From: Leptodontidium sp. MPI-SDFR-AT-0119
Taxonomy: Eukaryota; Ascomycota; Leotiomycetes; Helotiales; Leptodontidiaceae
Reading direction: 5' to 3'
Length of the DNA stretch: 64,000 nucleotides
NCBI GenBank assembly: GCA_020726505.1
Contig: JAHLEZ010000011.1
Span: 124,001 to 188,000, forward strand
The position numbers and the translations under genes are program-made. The notes beneath the pieces were generated by a model. It did not search any database, was not told where the DNA came from, and saw only the letters and a program-made list of their open reading frames with translations. Each line of letters opens with the position of its first letter. The first letter of the stretch is position 1. Below, piece after piece: positions 46,941-58,000 of this stretch.

Positions 46941-47123
46941 TTGAAGTTTATCTTCTGCCGATTGATAACAATTTGTTGCAATTTCTCTAAGATTCTGGGA
47001 TGGAATGGATAGATAAGGTAAGGTGTTAGTCACTTTTTTTTTTGGTTTTTGTTTTTAAGCTATCTTTATTTTTGTATTTGTATTTGGTATTTGGCCCAAG
47101 TTGAGCGACAAGATTTTTCTTTC

Positions 47124-47152
47124 GGGGAGGGGGGGGGGGGGGGGGGGGGGGG
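47124..47152 (+). repeat. Second G tract (24-base run)
   Basis: GGGGA followed by an uninterrupted run of about 24 G, roughly 200 bp from the first tract and on the same strand. Confidence 0.8.
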
Positions 47153-48078
47153 TTGGATGTGAGGTGAGGGATGGAATTGGTTTATTGGGAATTTGCGGTG
47201 TCGCTCGCTGACTTGAAGTATTCATGGGGAATTTTTGAAAGGGTGTGGTGGGTTGGGGATTATGATTCTTTTTTCCCCTTGCATCTTAGAGATGATCACG
47301 GATTAGAATTACATGTTTAGCTTTAATACTTCTCCTGATTGGTTTTTTGAAGGTGAAAGTTGGGAATGGGTTTGTGTTGGGGTTTTTTGTTTAATTTTGA
47401 CCTGACATCCTTCTTGGCTTGGGCCGGTGTATGTGAGGGGATGTGGAAAGGTATGTTGGCTTTGGGTTCTTCGTCTATGCTGAATGCTTTATGATGAGTA
47501 GTATGCTTTGGATTTACGATGATTTCGACTATTTCAAGGTTGTGGGTTTTCACATCGTCCTTCCTTGGAAGTCAGGTTGAGATTTCTTGGCTTTCATTTC
47601 ATGCCTTTCCCCAGATTCCTACCTTCCTGGTGGGTTTCTGCTCTTTTATCATTCTCTGATCCTTCACTATCACTAACTGCATTTTCAACTTCAAGTCTTG
47701 CCCTTAGACCAAACAACCTCACCCCCGACATTATCCCACAACACGTCCACAACATCCCCCCACCTCTCCAGCACGACCCTCGAGCATCCTACTCCCTCAT
47801 ACCCTCTCAACAATTCGACTTCCAAGCAACTCCATATCAATTACCCTCATATTAAAGCACTGCTAAGATGAGGGTGAGGTGATAGACCACGTGGACTTTT
47901 GGCCTTGGGCACCTGATTAGTGCGAGGTAGGAGGACTAGCGTGGTTGAGTAGCGAGGGTGGTGATAAATAGTAGGAAGTCGGTCTTGAGCGCGTCAACGC
48001 TGCAGCTTCCTGAACTTCTGTAACGACAGGACGACCGCGACGAAGGTGTGGCTGATTGAGACGGTGTTGATTGCAAGT

Positions 48079-50878
48079 ATGGTGTGGGACGTCAGTGATA
48101 AACCTACACGGGAAGAACTAGGGTGAGTTCCTAACTACAATGAATTACCTTGGGGCATCCTCTTACCATGTCTCAGAGCTTACAGTGAGGCGCATTTACA
48201 CATCAAAGTTAACAGAAGAGGTGTATTCCAGTGCTGGAGAAATGGGTTTCGCCCTCCGTGCGAGTGTGCTTCGTGCGAGCAACAATTTCGGACGAACGAT
48301 CAACAGGTCATGAAGGCATACACATACGCAGAGTTTCTGCCAGACAACGAAGCTATAGTCCGCGCAAGGGCAATGACGACCAGCATTGCTAAAGATTGGA
48401 TTTATCTCAGAGACCAGTGCCAGCTCAATGGAAACATCTTACTGAAACGATGGAAGAAGAAGGGCAAAGTTGGACGAACGGAGCTTCTGAAGGATGTCGA
48501 ACCCGACATCTACCCATATCAGTTCTGCGACGTTCGATTATGCCACGAATTTGTCCAACTAGTAAAGAAGGAGTCAAGGCATGATGGACAATCTTTGTGG
48601 GATCCCAATGTCAATGAGGGACACCATCGATGGCCGCACAGAAAAACACTTCTCCTTCCTTACATCAACGTTGAATCGCTTGCAGTCGAACCTATCAAAC
48701 TTTTGCATCTCCTGCACAATCGCACCAAGTACTCTCCGAGTCTATGGGCCACTTACGATAATTCTCTTCTTGATAAACAGTGGTTCCTTGGAGCGTTCAC
48801 TACAACATATAACTCAGGTTGCTTGTCTTTTTCTGGAGAGGATTATGGGAGATGGACTGTCTGGGATACACAAGCAGCTCACGGCGGTAGTGTTGTCGGG
48901 TTTCCTCGAGGTATCCTCATTTTAGAGTCGCAGCAAAGCCTAATGCGGTTTCTACGAGGAGTCGTCGAAAAGCTACTATGTGGGATGATCAGAGAAGACT
49001 CGACCCTCCAATCCAATCACTTCAACAAGGCAATGTCCCAAGGTTCTGCAGCAAGAAGTGAGCCAGCGGCACATCAGATCGACTCAATCTATCTCAATCA
49101 ACCCTTTTTCTGCGCCGCCACTCTTTGATGTTCACAAACTATCAGCAGTCGCGAAACTTCAGGTGGCTATGCATGGAGACCATCTTTACATTCTTCAAAC
49201 CGATCCACAGTACATGCGCCGTTACGCCGCGCAAATCTTAAAAGGGGAAAGGGATGCCAATCTTCTCCAGAAACACAAGAATCGTTCCACGGCACTGGAG
49301 CTCATGCGGGCAGCGGCGAGGTTTTGGTCATGGGAATCGATCCTGGAGGAAACCCAGAAGATTGAAGCCCTTTACGAGAAGGCTCTAAATAACACTCACC
49401 CAGACTTTCCTTTCACTGTGGAATACAAGGCCTCTCTGGGACGCCTTGAGAGGTTGCTTTGGGCAGAATCGAAATGGCGCGAAACCTGCATCGAAAACGT
49501 ACTCCCACATCGGTCGGGTTTCAGTAAAGACTACAAATTTGAGTGGTTTCAAGACGATGAAAGTGCATCATGCATACAGATGAGAGTCGACCTTGGTACT
49601 ACTGCTGTTAGTAATTTCTTCGGGGATAGGCTTGAGTTTTGTTTGCGAACATTGATCCAAGACCCTTGGCAGAATCCGGAGTTGCAAGAACTGGTAGAAT
49701 TCCAAGATCATAGCGTTCGTCGATTTGAACCGTCCGCGATTTTCGGGATACTTGATGAACACCTCGGGGACTGTCATAGAAAGGGCCTGAAGGATGAACT
49801 CTCGCGCTTGGACGATGTTCTCTATCAATTTTATACGGATCTTTCGGCGATTCATCAGATGACTGCTATGTTACGTCTGCACCAACTTACATTCCCGAAG
49901 CTGGTGTTGAAGGATACCAAAAACGTCCCCACGGGCAAGGCGTGGAGATACCTGAACAAGGAATATTACCAGCATATTGAACCCAGGAGAAAGAATCTCG
50001 ATCATAACCACCGATGGGTAGACACTGTGAAGCTTACCAACAGAGAAGAACCTGCCCATAAGATCACAGCAGACGAGCGTCTAGGCTCACTCTTCGAAAC
50101 ATTCATCAAGACACCAGTGCCGAAAGGAAATCGCTTTGCGCAGACTTGGCTAGACCAATCTGAAGCGGAACAAGCTGCGCTTGACGGATTTTGGGAAGGT
50201 ATGCGAGAACGTCATCGAAGCACTCTGACCCGTCTAGAATTTGGTTCCGAAGACATCGAGTCTGACTTGAAGGCCTTGTCAGCAGCTTCTACACCCGAAC
50301 ACGTTTTGGAAATCAAACGGCGGAGAGAAGAAATCCTGGCTACTATCGCTGCGAGAGCTGCAGAGCAAGCCGCAAAAAAGAATCGCAAGGCTGACAGGAC
50401 GGCTCTGCAAACCTATTGGGGGGAAGACAAGAAGCAATCCTTCGAACTATTACCCCCAATGACCAAGCCTAAGACACGAGGAATTCACGATGGTTTCGTC
50501 CCAGAGAGCAACTCACCTCCCGAACCCGAGAAGCCACAGTCTCGAATCACAGTCGCAGTGAACAAACGCGCTCTTTCAGTCTTCAAAGCCATGTTCCCAG
50601 GAAACAACCCCGAAGACAGATCAAAAGCCGTTGATTGGGACACTTTTGTCCACGCCATGGCCGAGGAGGGCGTTGGATTCATAGCTCGTCACAGTGCGGG
50701 CGGTTCGGCGTATACGTTTGAACCGAATGAGAAGTCGTTGTGGTTTGGTAAAGGGGCGATTAGTTTCCATAAACCGCACACGGAACATGTAATTGATGCT
50801 GTCACTGTTATGGCGCATGGGAAGAGGATGCGGAAGTGGTTTGGGTGGAGTGAGGAGACTTTTGTTTTGAAGAAGTGA
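48079..50878 (+). CDS. Large fungal protein with Cys motif at the front and possible HicA-like C-terminus
   Basis: Three exons, 48079-48122, 48186-49057 and 49149-50878, give 881 aa; the last acceptor could also be 49146, three bases earlier, in the same phase. An N-terminal Cys cluster (C31, C40, C42, C45; FQCWRNGFRPPCECASC) could bind zinc. The middle is mixed alpha-helical with WESILEETQKIEALYEKAL and a long charged region (ATIAARAAEQAAKKNRK). The last 105 residues include VDWDTFVHAMAEEGVGF, a RHSAGGSAYTFEP segment and ISFHKPHTEHVID, with HGKRMRKWFGW. This recalls HicA-type double-stranded-RNA-binding-like mRNA interferases (a Gly-Ser-His-like strand followed by PHP-like and a terminal helix). 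The similarity is my pattern judgement. I know the family as a common, often multicopy ascomycete protein without an assigned role. The gene appears intact. Confidence 0.8.
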
Positions 50879-53408
50879 GGGGTTGTAAATTGGTGCAGTG
50901 GGAGTTGGGGTGCGGGATGGTGGTTTGGCTTTGAGAAAAAGTACTTCTGTCTCTGAGAGTCTGAGAGACTTCACGAGAGTCATTATCTGGGATACAGATA
51001 CTATGGATGTGTCTGGGTGTGTCTGGGTGTTTGTTTGTATTAGTAGGAAATGTATTATTGAAGACAAAACAAAACAAAACATCGCCTAAATGGCATGCAT
51101 AAAGGGGTATCATGCAATTATGAAGAGCGATGAATGCGAATGATCAAATCTCATAGATTTGGATTGAAAAGAATAAGGGACGGTACCGCCTATGGGATGG
51201 GCGGTTGTTGATTCGTATTTTGTGATGATTGTGATTTCGGCGACTGTGAGAATGAGATTTCATCCTGAAGCGATATATTTTATGATTCCGTACATCCACG
51301 CGCTTTGCTACGATTGCTAAGCTGAAAGTTGAGATCGGGGGGCGGTTTAGAGAACAGACTCCTAGATCCCCTAGGCCACTCAGAAGTGTGGATATTCAAG
51401 AGAAGAAGTGTATGCTGTATTGGAGTGATATGAAACTTTTTGCGTGATGGTCAGAGGTTGGTGGATATTGGGATTGGGATTAGGGATTCCCTTTACCTTT
51501 TCGTTCTTTATGCTAGTCTAATCTAATCGAATTAATTAGTTAGTCGGTTAGTTGGTTAGGTTAGGGATGGAGTTCAAGTCGAATACTCTAGTTTCTCTTA
51601 CTGTACCTGGCCTCTTCTTTCAGTAGGTGGGTAGGAAGGACATGAACTAGTTACAAAGAGAATAAGCAGATTTAAAACCAGCCGTAGATGGGCCGGGTGG
51701 AGGATGCGAGGAACTGAGAAATTCATGCTTTTGACTGTAGCTTTGTCTTGTCTAGTCTTATCTGAACCTGATCTTCGCATTCACATCTCTGTTGAGCATG
51801 GTATATTTTCCTCCCCCCTTTCTATAAGCGACATAGAATCCTACCTAGGTACTCCTCGACTCTCGCTGCTTGCTTGCCTTTAAGAATGACTTGGTAGCAT
51901 AAATATAATTTGCAAAGGAACCATGTAAAGTGAGTTCTGCATAGAGTGATGCTCTGTTACACCAGTGGCTCTAACTGTCTCGTTTCCTCCTCTTACTTAA
52001 GTCCTGTCTGTGTTGCATCATATCAACAATACCTGGTTACATAGTTACGTGGTTAACACGGATATCACGAACGATAAAGGGTCCTGATTTCTTCCTGACC
52101 CTGCTTTCTCTTCGACTTCATTCTCTCCGAACGAAAAATGCGCCAGCATTATAATCCCCCACTAACTGACAAACCAACTAAACGCATGAACAACCACACA
52201 ACATCACCACAACGACCGACGCTTCCACGCGTTTCCCCCCTCAACTTCTCCCAGGGACAAAATCGGGGGCAGTGCAATCCCTCCTCGTCCCCCCATAATT
52301 GTTGGTTGGTGTCGCATTCGCTAACTGCACACCACACCCTCGCGGGAATATTCCTTGCAACGAACCTAAATATAACAAATCAGAAATCCTGATAATAACA
52401 TCACAACTCACTCCCCCGGGAGTCAGGACTACTTCACTTGTGATTATGGCTCAGGAGTACATTCGGAAAGTATCGTTGAGGATCTCTCCATCCGAACTTC
52501 AAATCCTACCCATGCGTCTCCTTGGCACTTGCAAACAATAATCAGCATCCATCTGCAAACTGCCAAGACACACCCACAGTTCTGACTGACCAGACCTCTG
52601 AGCTAGTCTAGAAGTCCAGCCACAAGAAAAGACTTTCTACAATCAGATGAGGTTTGATCTGCATATTCCTCCCGCTTTCACCCCCCCCCCCCGGTTGTCT
52701 TACCTCAAAACTCAAACTCAAAATCAGAACCAAAGCTAACCAACAAACGAGAAACAGCAATAAGTTTTTCCCCGTCCCCCCCTTGAAAAATCCGAGGTCA
52801 ACAACATCATGACCTTATCCATAGGTCCCAAGGAAAAAAAGAGCTTTCCGTCTAACAGATAACGGAAATGATCAGCATCTCCCTTCCACTTTTCCGGAAT
52901 ATCCAGCTCATGAACCCATAGAAAACGAAACTAAACTCAAAGTCGGCCCATAAACCATCAAAATCTCGCTCGAACTGAGACCTGCAGTGCATTACTGACA
53001 AACTTTACGCGTCAAACAACCATGCCTGGTACCGTCCACCTTGTCCACCTTGTCCAAGAACTAAAATACCCACTCGAAATACCCCAGCAACACACGTTTG
53101 GTTAGGCTTCTGTGTCCTATCGCAGAATTTCTCTAACCCCATTCCTAGACTCAGATATGCCTGGAACTGTCTCACGCCTCCTTCCTTTCTTTCAAACTGT
53201 CAAAAATTCAACCCGAACCTCAAACCCAAATTCAACCTAAAACCTCAATGCTACTAACCCAAAAGTCACAACTAGATTAAACCTTCGCCCATCGGCCCGT
53301 TAACCATCAAACCCAAGCCCAAAACCCAAAACCACCGACTACCGATCAACTCTCAGCCAACTCCCGACCCAAACTATAGTAAGTTTACCAAATCACAGAA
53401 CTACCATA
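50879..53408. other. Gene-free 2.5 kb left of the transposon
   Basis: No gene was recognised. A 12-base C run lies at 52681-52692. The stretch 53160-53340 is A/C-rich with repeated AACCCAAA-like strings but has no clear period. Confidence 0.4.
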
Positions 53409-53474
53409 CGGAGGTACAGCTGGTATGTTTTGGCCCCTGTTTTTGGCAGGGGGTATCGTCTAAACCTAAGTAGG
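53409..53474 (+). repeat. Left terminal inverted repeat of the Tc1/mariner element
   Basis: 66 bp, an exact reverse complement of 54748-54813. Similarity stops abruptly inside this point. Confidence 0.95.
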
Positions 53475-53553
53475 CAATAATAACGCGACCTCCTGAATGA
53501 CTTCAGCACGCGTCTCTACTGTAATTACTATACAATTCAATACAATCAACATC

Positions 53554-54688
53554 ATGAATCCTCTAGTTATTAAGCCTTCTGTGTTCTATAGAGCTCCGGC
53601 TTTTGAACCTTAATTCGTTTCTCAACTTCCTCCACCTTCTTGCCCTTTGCCGAAGTCTACGAAAGCCCCTCAAATAATACGAGATCAACGACGCGATATT
53701 CAATTCCTTTACTATATCGGATGGTCGTAGAAACAAATCACAGATCACCTAGCCTTTCATCTAACGTCTCGACAAATCAAGTACGCTATTAAGGACTTTG
53801 TACGAGTTACCCCAAAGAAGAAGACCGGCCGGAATCCTATTCTTACACAAGCTTAAGTTGAAGAACTAGTCCTTTTTGTATGTGCCTTAGCATAAAAATA
53901 GAAGGATGTCGTACACTCAACTAGCTAAAGTAATGAATTTTGGAGTCCGGAAATGGGCTATACGATCCGCTCTTCTTCGCGAAGGGTTCCACCAACGCCT
54001 AGCTATGAGAAAGCCCCCTATTTCAGAGATAAATCGTAAGATCCGACTTGCTTGGGCTCAAGAGCATGTAAAGTGGACAATAGATCAATGGTATCAAATC
54101 CTTTGGACTGACGAGACTTGGATTACGGGCGGTCGACACACACGAACCTGAGTTACAAGAAGAACCAGGGAAGAGTAGGATCTTACTTGTATCGTTGAAC
54201 GACATTAGAGAAAGAAAGGGTGGATGTTTTGGGGTTGTTTCCATGGACACACGAAAGGGCTGGGCATATTCTGGGAGAAGGATTGGGAATCTATAGGGTA
54301 AGAGTCTTATTGTTAATACACAGTTCCAATTATCGACGGATATATTAAGCTTTGTAGAAGGCAAGGGATTCACTTGGTTTTGATGTAAGACGGAGCTCTA
54401 GGACACGTAGCAGGAGAAACGAAAGAAGAGCTTGTAAGCTGGGGAATAATCGTTATCTTTTGGCCAGCTTTCTCTCCTGATTTAAACACAATAGAAAGGG
54501 TGTGGCATATTATAAAGAACTACCTTCAAGATAATTACCCTGAGAATATGTCTTACGGCAGGTTACGGGCTACTGTAAAGGATGCGTGAGAAAAAGTAGG
54601 GGAGCATGAGTTCCGGGCATTAATTGAGAGTATGCCGACACGTTGTCAAGCGGTAATTAATGTAGAGGGTCGCTTTACTAAGTACTAA
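53554..54688 (+). pseudogene. Tc1-type DD34E transposase, disabled by about a dozen stops and a frameshift
   Basis: Reading from the ATG at 53554 gives an N-terminal helix-turn-helix region (ITDHLAFHLTSRQIKYAIK, then KKKTGRNPILTQA). Near 53890-53905, in an A-rich run, the frame shifts by one and continues as MSYTQLAKVMNFGVRKWAIR. The catalytic triad is readable: Asp in WTDETWI (about 54110), Asp in DGALGHV (about 54390) and Glu in SPDLNTIERVW, with 34 residues between the last two, i.e. DD34E. In-frame stops interrupt it about twelve times, nearly all one C-to-T step from CAA, CAG or CGA. The natural terminator is TAA at 54686-54688. The gene cannot make transposase. Confidence 0.92.
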
Positions 54689-54747
54689 ATTAAAGGTCTT
54701 TACATTCTTCTTCGTAGACCTTTATTCCAGTGTCCTTGGTGTTGTTA

Positions 54748-54813
54748 CCTACTTAGGTTTAGACGATACCCCCTGCCAAAAACAGGGGCCAAAACATACC
54801 AGCTGTACCTCCG
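54748..54813 (-). repeat. Right terminal inverted repeat of the Tc1/mariner element
   Basis: 66 bp, an exact reverse complement of the left end, followed by the TA duplication. Confidence 0.95.
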
Positions 54814-54835
54814 TACAAATATCGTATCAGTAGTA

Positions 54836-55079
54836 AAGAGGGTAGCCACAGATTTCCGAGCCCTGGTTGAGTGGAAAGTTCAAGATTTAGGCCTATAAAC
54901 AAATAGAACGTTCAAATATGGCTTCGTTCTAGCTGAGATAAACCTTCAAGTGGCTTTATAGAGCTGGAGTGGGGCTGTAAGTATTCAATTAGAGCCACAG
55001 ATTTCTGAGCAAAGAGACGAAGTTCCTAAGCAACAAGATAGCAACACACAGGGGTTCGGAAATATGTGGCCACCCTCTT
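54836..55079. mobile_element. 244-bp MITE-like element with TA duplication
   Basis: The left end AAGAGGGTAGCCACAGATTT matches the reverse complement of the right end (AAGAGGGTGGCCACATATTT and onward) at about 25 of 28 positions. TA flanks both ends (54834-54835 and 55080-55081). The string AGCCACAGATTTC occurs again inside, near 54990. There is no coding capacity. A Tc1/mariner-type source is implied by the TA duplication, but the ends differ from those of the neighbouring 1.4-kb element, so it is a different family. Confidence 0.75.
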
Positions 55080-55081
55080 TA

Positions 55082-58000
55082 AAAAGCAACAAGAAACATG
55101 CACATCTACCATACAAGTCCCGTATCAACAAAAAAAACCATTAGAAACACCAACACGCATGCATGCATACCTACCCAACACTACCCAACCCTGTCTGATT
55201 CGATCCAACACTCGACCGGTATCTCACCAGATTCCATCCTATCTCGTCGTACAAGACGGTATCAATAGAGCTCAGCCTCAGCCCTCGCCCAATCGTCCCT
55301 TTCTCCGGGATGTCGATCTCCCACGCTCCCCTCCCTCCCGGTTGACAACTGCATGTATGCAAGGGAAGTTGGTTGATAGTTGCACGACAATGTGAAATCA
55401 CCTCGGAGATCCAGACAATCAGATAATCAAACAATTAAACAGGCAAGAAATTGACTATTATTATGATAGCTCCGCTAAGAAGAGAACTACTCACCCCTGG
55501 AAAAGTCATGTTTAAAAGGCTAAGCGACAAACCAGGGAGCGGTGGGGTAAGAGCAGTGGGAGAAAAGTACTGGAGAAGCGAAACTCGTCGGTCGCGTACA
55601 GGTATTTGTTTACTTGAATGGCGATGTGCAGCAAAATAGTTTTGACATGTAAGTGCTGGGTGAATTATTTGGAGTTGAGAGGTGAATGAAGGTGAAATCT
55701 GAGTAACAAAGGGGGAGGCTCGCTTATCCTTGTTTACCATCTGATATGAAGCTACGCGAGAGATGTGGGGCGGAAAGTGGGAGGGAGAGTAACGGAGAGT
55801 TTATGCTGCCGGGGAGTTGGATGTCAGGTGGGGCTGCGACTGAGGGATTAGAGTTGCGATGTGTAGAAATTGAAGTGAAGTGTTTGTTGTGATGAAGGAT
55901 AGGTGGAGATAGATCGGCTGGTGGAAGACTTGCAGAAGGCTTTTGACAACGACTTTGGAACAACCAATCTGGGGCGCACATTGCCTGGCAAGTGAGCAAC
56001 ACACTTGAATGATATTTTCTTATTCTTCATGACGGCCTCAAGTCCGATATTCTTACACTGCAGGGGAAATGGAAGCAGGAGAAGTGTGGGTGACTGGAAA
56101 TGTTGATTTTGGCCACATTTACCAAGCGATTGCTTCGAGACGAATGAAGCATACTAGTATACTCACTATCTAAATCCATCCAAGCCTGTCGTCTAGCGGC
56201 AAATACCTGATACGTGGCCATATCTACTTTCTTCTCCAAAGATTCATCATGCTGCGTCTACTAGTTAACAAACAACACACCTCATTCCCAAGATCAGGGC
56301 AATACGAGACGGGACGACACGAACGGAGAAAGTGAGGAAGGAATATGGCACAACGTGGACTTTCTACAGCGAATAAAATGAGGAAGAGGTTAACCGAATT
56401 AGGGTCTAGGATATGAGACTTCTGCGGTACGTAACTCAGCTGTGATTTTACTTTGAAGTGAATGAGAACATTGGGTGGAGACGTGAGGTCGTGATAGTGC
56501 ATGAGTGGGAATTTTTGAGTTTGCGGTGGTGAGGTGTAAATGGAGATGGGGAAACTCTGTAAAACATTGAGGCTGGTTTACGTCCCACCCCGTATGATAT
56601 GGTGACTGCACAACAGATTGAAAAGAAAACAGCGAGATGAGGAGGATTGAGGGAAATCTGAATTGAGAGCTCACACTTGCACGCCCTCCTGCCGAAGACC
56701 AGAGCGAAAGGGTTTCAGATGCCTCGCCAGCTGAACATCCCATCTTTTTCGGCAACGATCGATCGATCGAGATCCGATCAATTATGAACCACATCTTCCT
56801 TTTGAGTTTCCGGCCCGTACTCAAACATTTACCGAAACCCCTCAAATACGGAATATAAGACATAATATCTCAGGGCGTAGAATACGAGAAGTGAGACGAT
56901 AATGTCTCGATCACTTTTAAACATCCCCGGCGCGCTACTAGGTCTCAGATCGCTTCGGCCGACGCTAGAACACGAAATAGATGGGATGGCGGATTTGAGT
57001 TGCTAGGATTCGCCATGTATAGAGAGAGCGCTAATGGGGTAGGTTTCGCTTTGCCATGGAGTGTCAAGAATGGTGGTGACGGGGGGGAAGTGATGTGAAG
57101 TTGTTGAAGGCTTATGCATGCATGCATATACCGCATCGGAATATGATATGTGACCTGAGCCTAAAACTTAACGCCGCGAGGCTGCTCGTGACCATGAGTT
57201 GGCGGTGTACACGATTGATCACATTTCTGTATTTGGTGGTGAATTAATTACTTTTGTGTCTCCAACCACGTTTCAAATCGCGTGGGAGCGTTTGATGTTT
57301 ACTTTTCTCCCGGGGAACTTTACCTGTCCTATATTTAGATGGCGGCGGCCTCTCTCATCGTCGATTTGGTGCCAAGGTTATAGAGAGCAATGAGACCAAG
57401 GCATCAGGGAAGATCGTGAACTTCACCTTGATCCCATCTCAGCGGAGTGTAATTGTAAGACAGCTTCAGCATTAACAGTTGGCAAAAGGGAAGTGCAAGA
57501 ACTCCGAATCCTCGGGTCCCTCTCTTTCCTAACCTCGCCTATCGTTCCCAATTAGGACCTCCCTTGACGGAGGAACTCTCTGAGACTTGTGAACTCAAAT
57601 ATTCGTCCTCCAATCTGATCATATCAGATCCCAAGATAGTGGACCGGCCGATCGCAGTGCATTATCTACAATACGCTTCAAGGAAAGTCGTACGATTTTG
57701 TACGCGCCTCATTCTTTTTGATTGGCTTGATTTGGACGGCAGGGTGATTAAACAGGGAACTCGGTTCTATTTTGCCCTTTGTTGATGGTGGCGCTTGCTA
57801 ACACGTGGTGGCTGGGAGGGGAATGTGATAGCTTCGCGGTGTGTGTGGGTAATGGGTTTTTTGGCGGGAATAAGAAAAGAAGGAGAGTCTTGTGTATTGT
57901 GTCTTGTGCGATGGGGGCGCTTGAGGCGTTGAGTTAACGCAGAGATGTCGCAAATAGCGGTGTTGGTGGCGCTGTTTGTGAGGGAAAAAGCAAGTGTGGT

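Larger units (their letters stand above)
46196..48078. other. Gene-free region with long G tracts
   Basis: 3' flank of the SUR7/PalI gene and upstream region of the 881-aa gene. Apart from two unusually long G tracts (given separately) nothing was recognised; a 96-codon open frame at 47565-47855 has no motif. Confidence 0.45.
53409..54813 (+). mobile_element. Tc1/mariner-type transposon, 1405 bp, inactive transposase
   Basis: The element is bounded by TA on both sides (53407-53408 and 54814-54815), the hallmark Tc1/mariner target duplication. Its ends are perfect 66-bp inverted repeats beginning CGGAGGTACAGCTGG. Inside is one damaged transposase gene. This class moves by cut-and-paste with a DDE transposase. 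The identity of the two ends contrasts with the heavy decay of the coding region. Confidence 0.93.
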
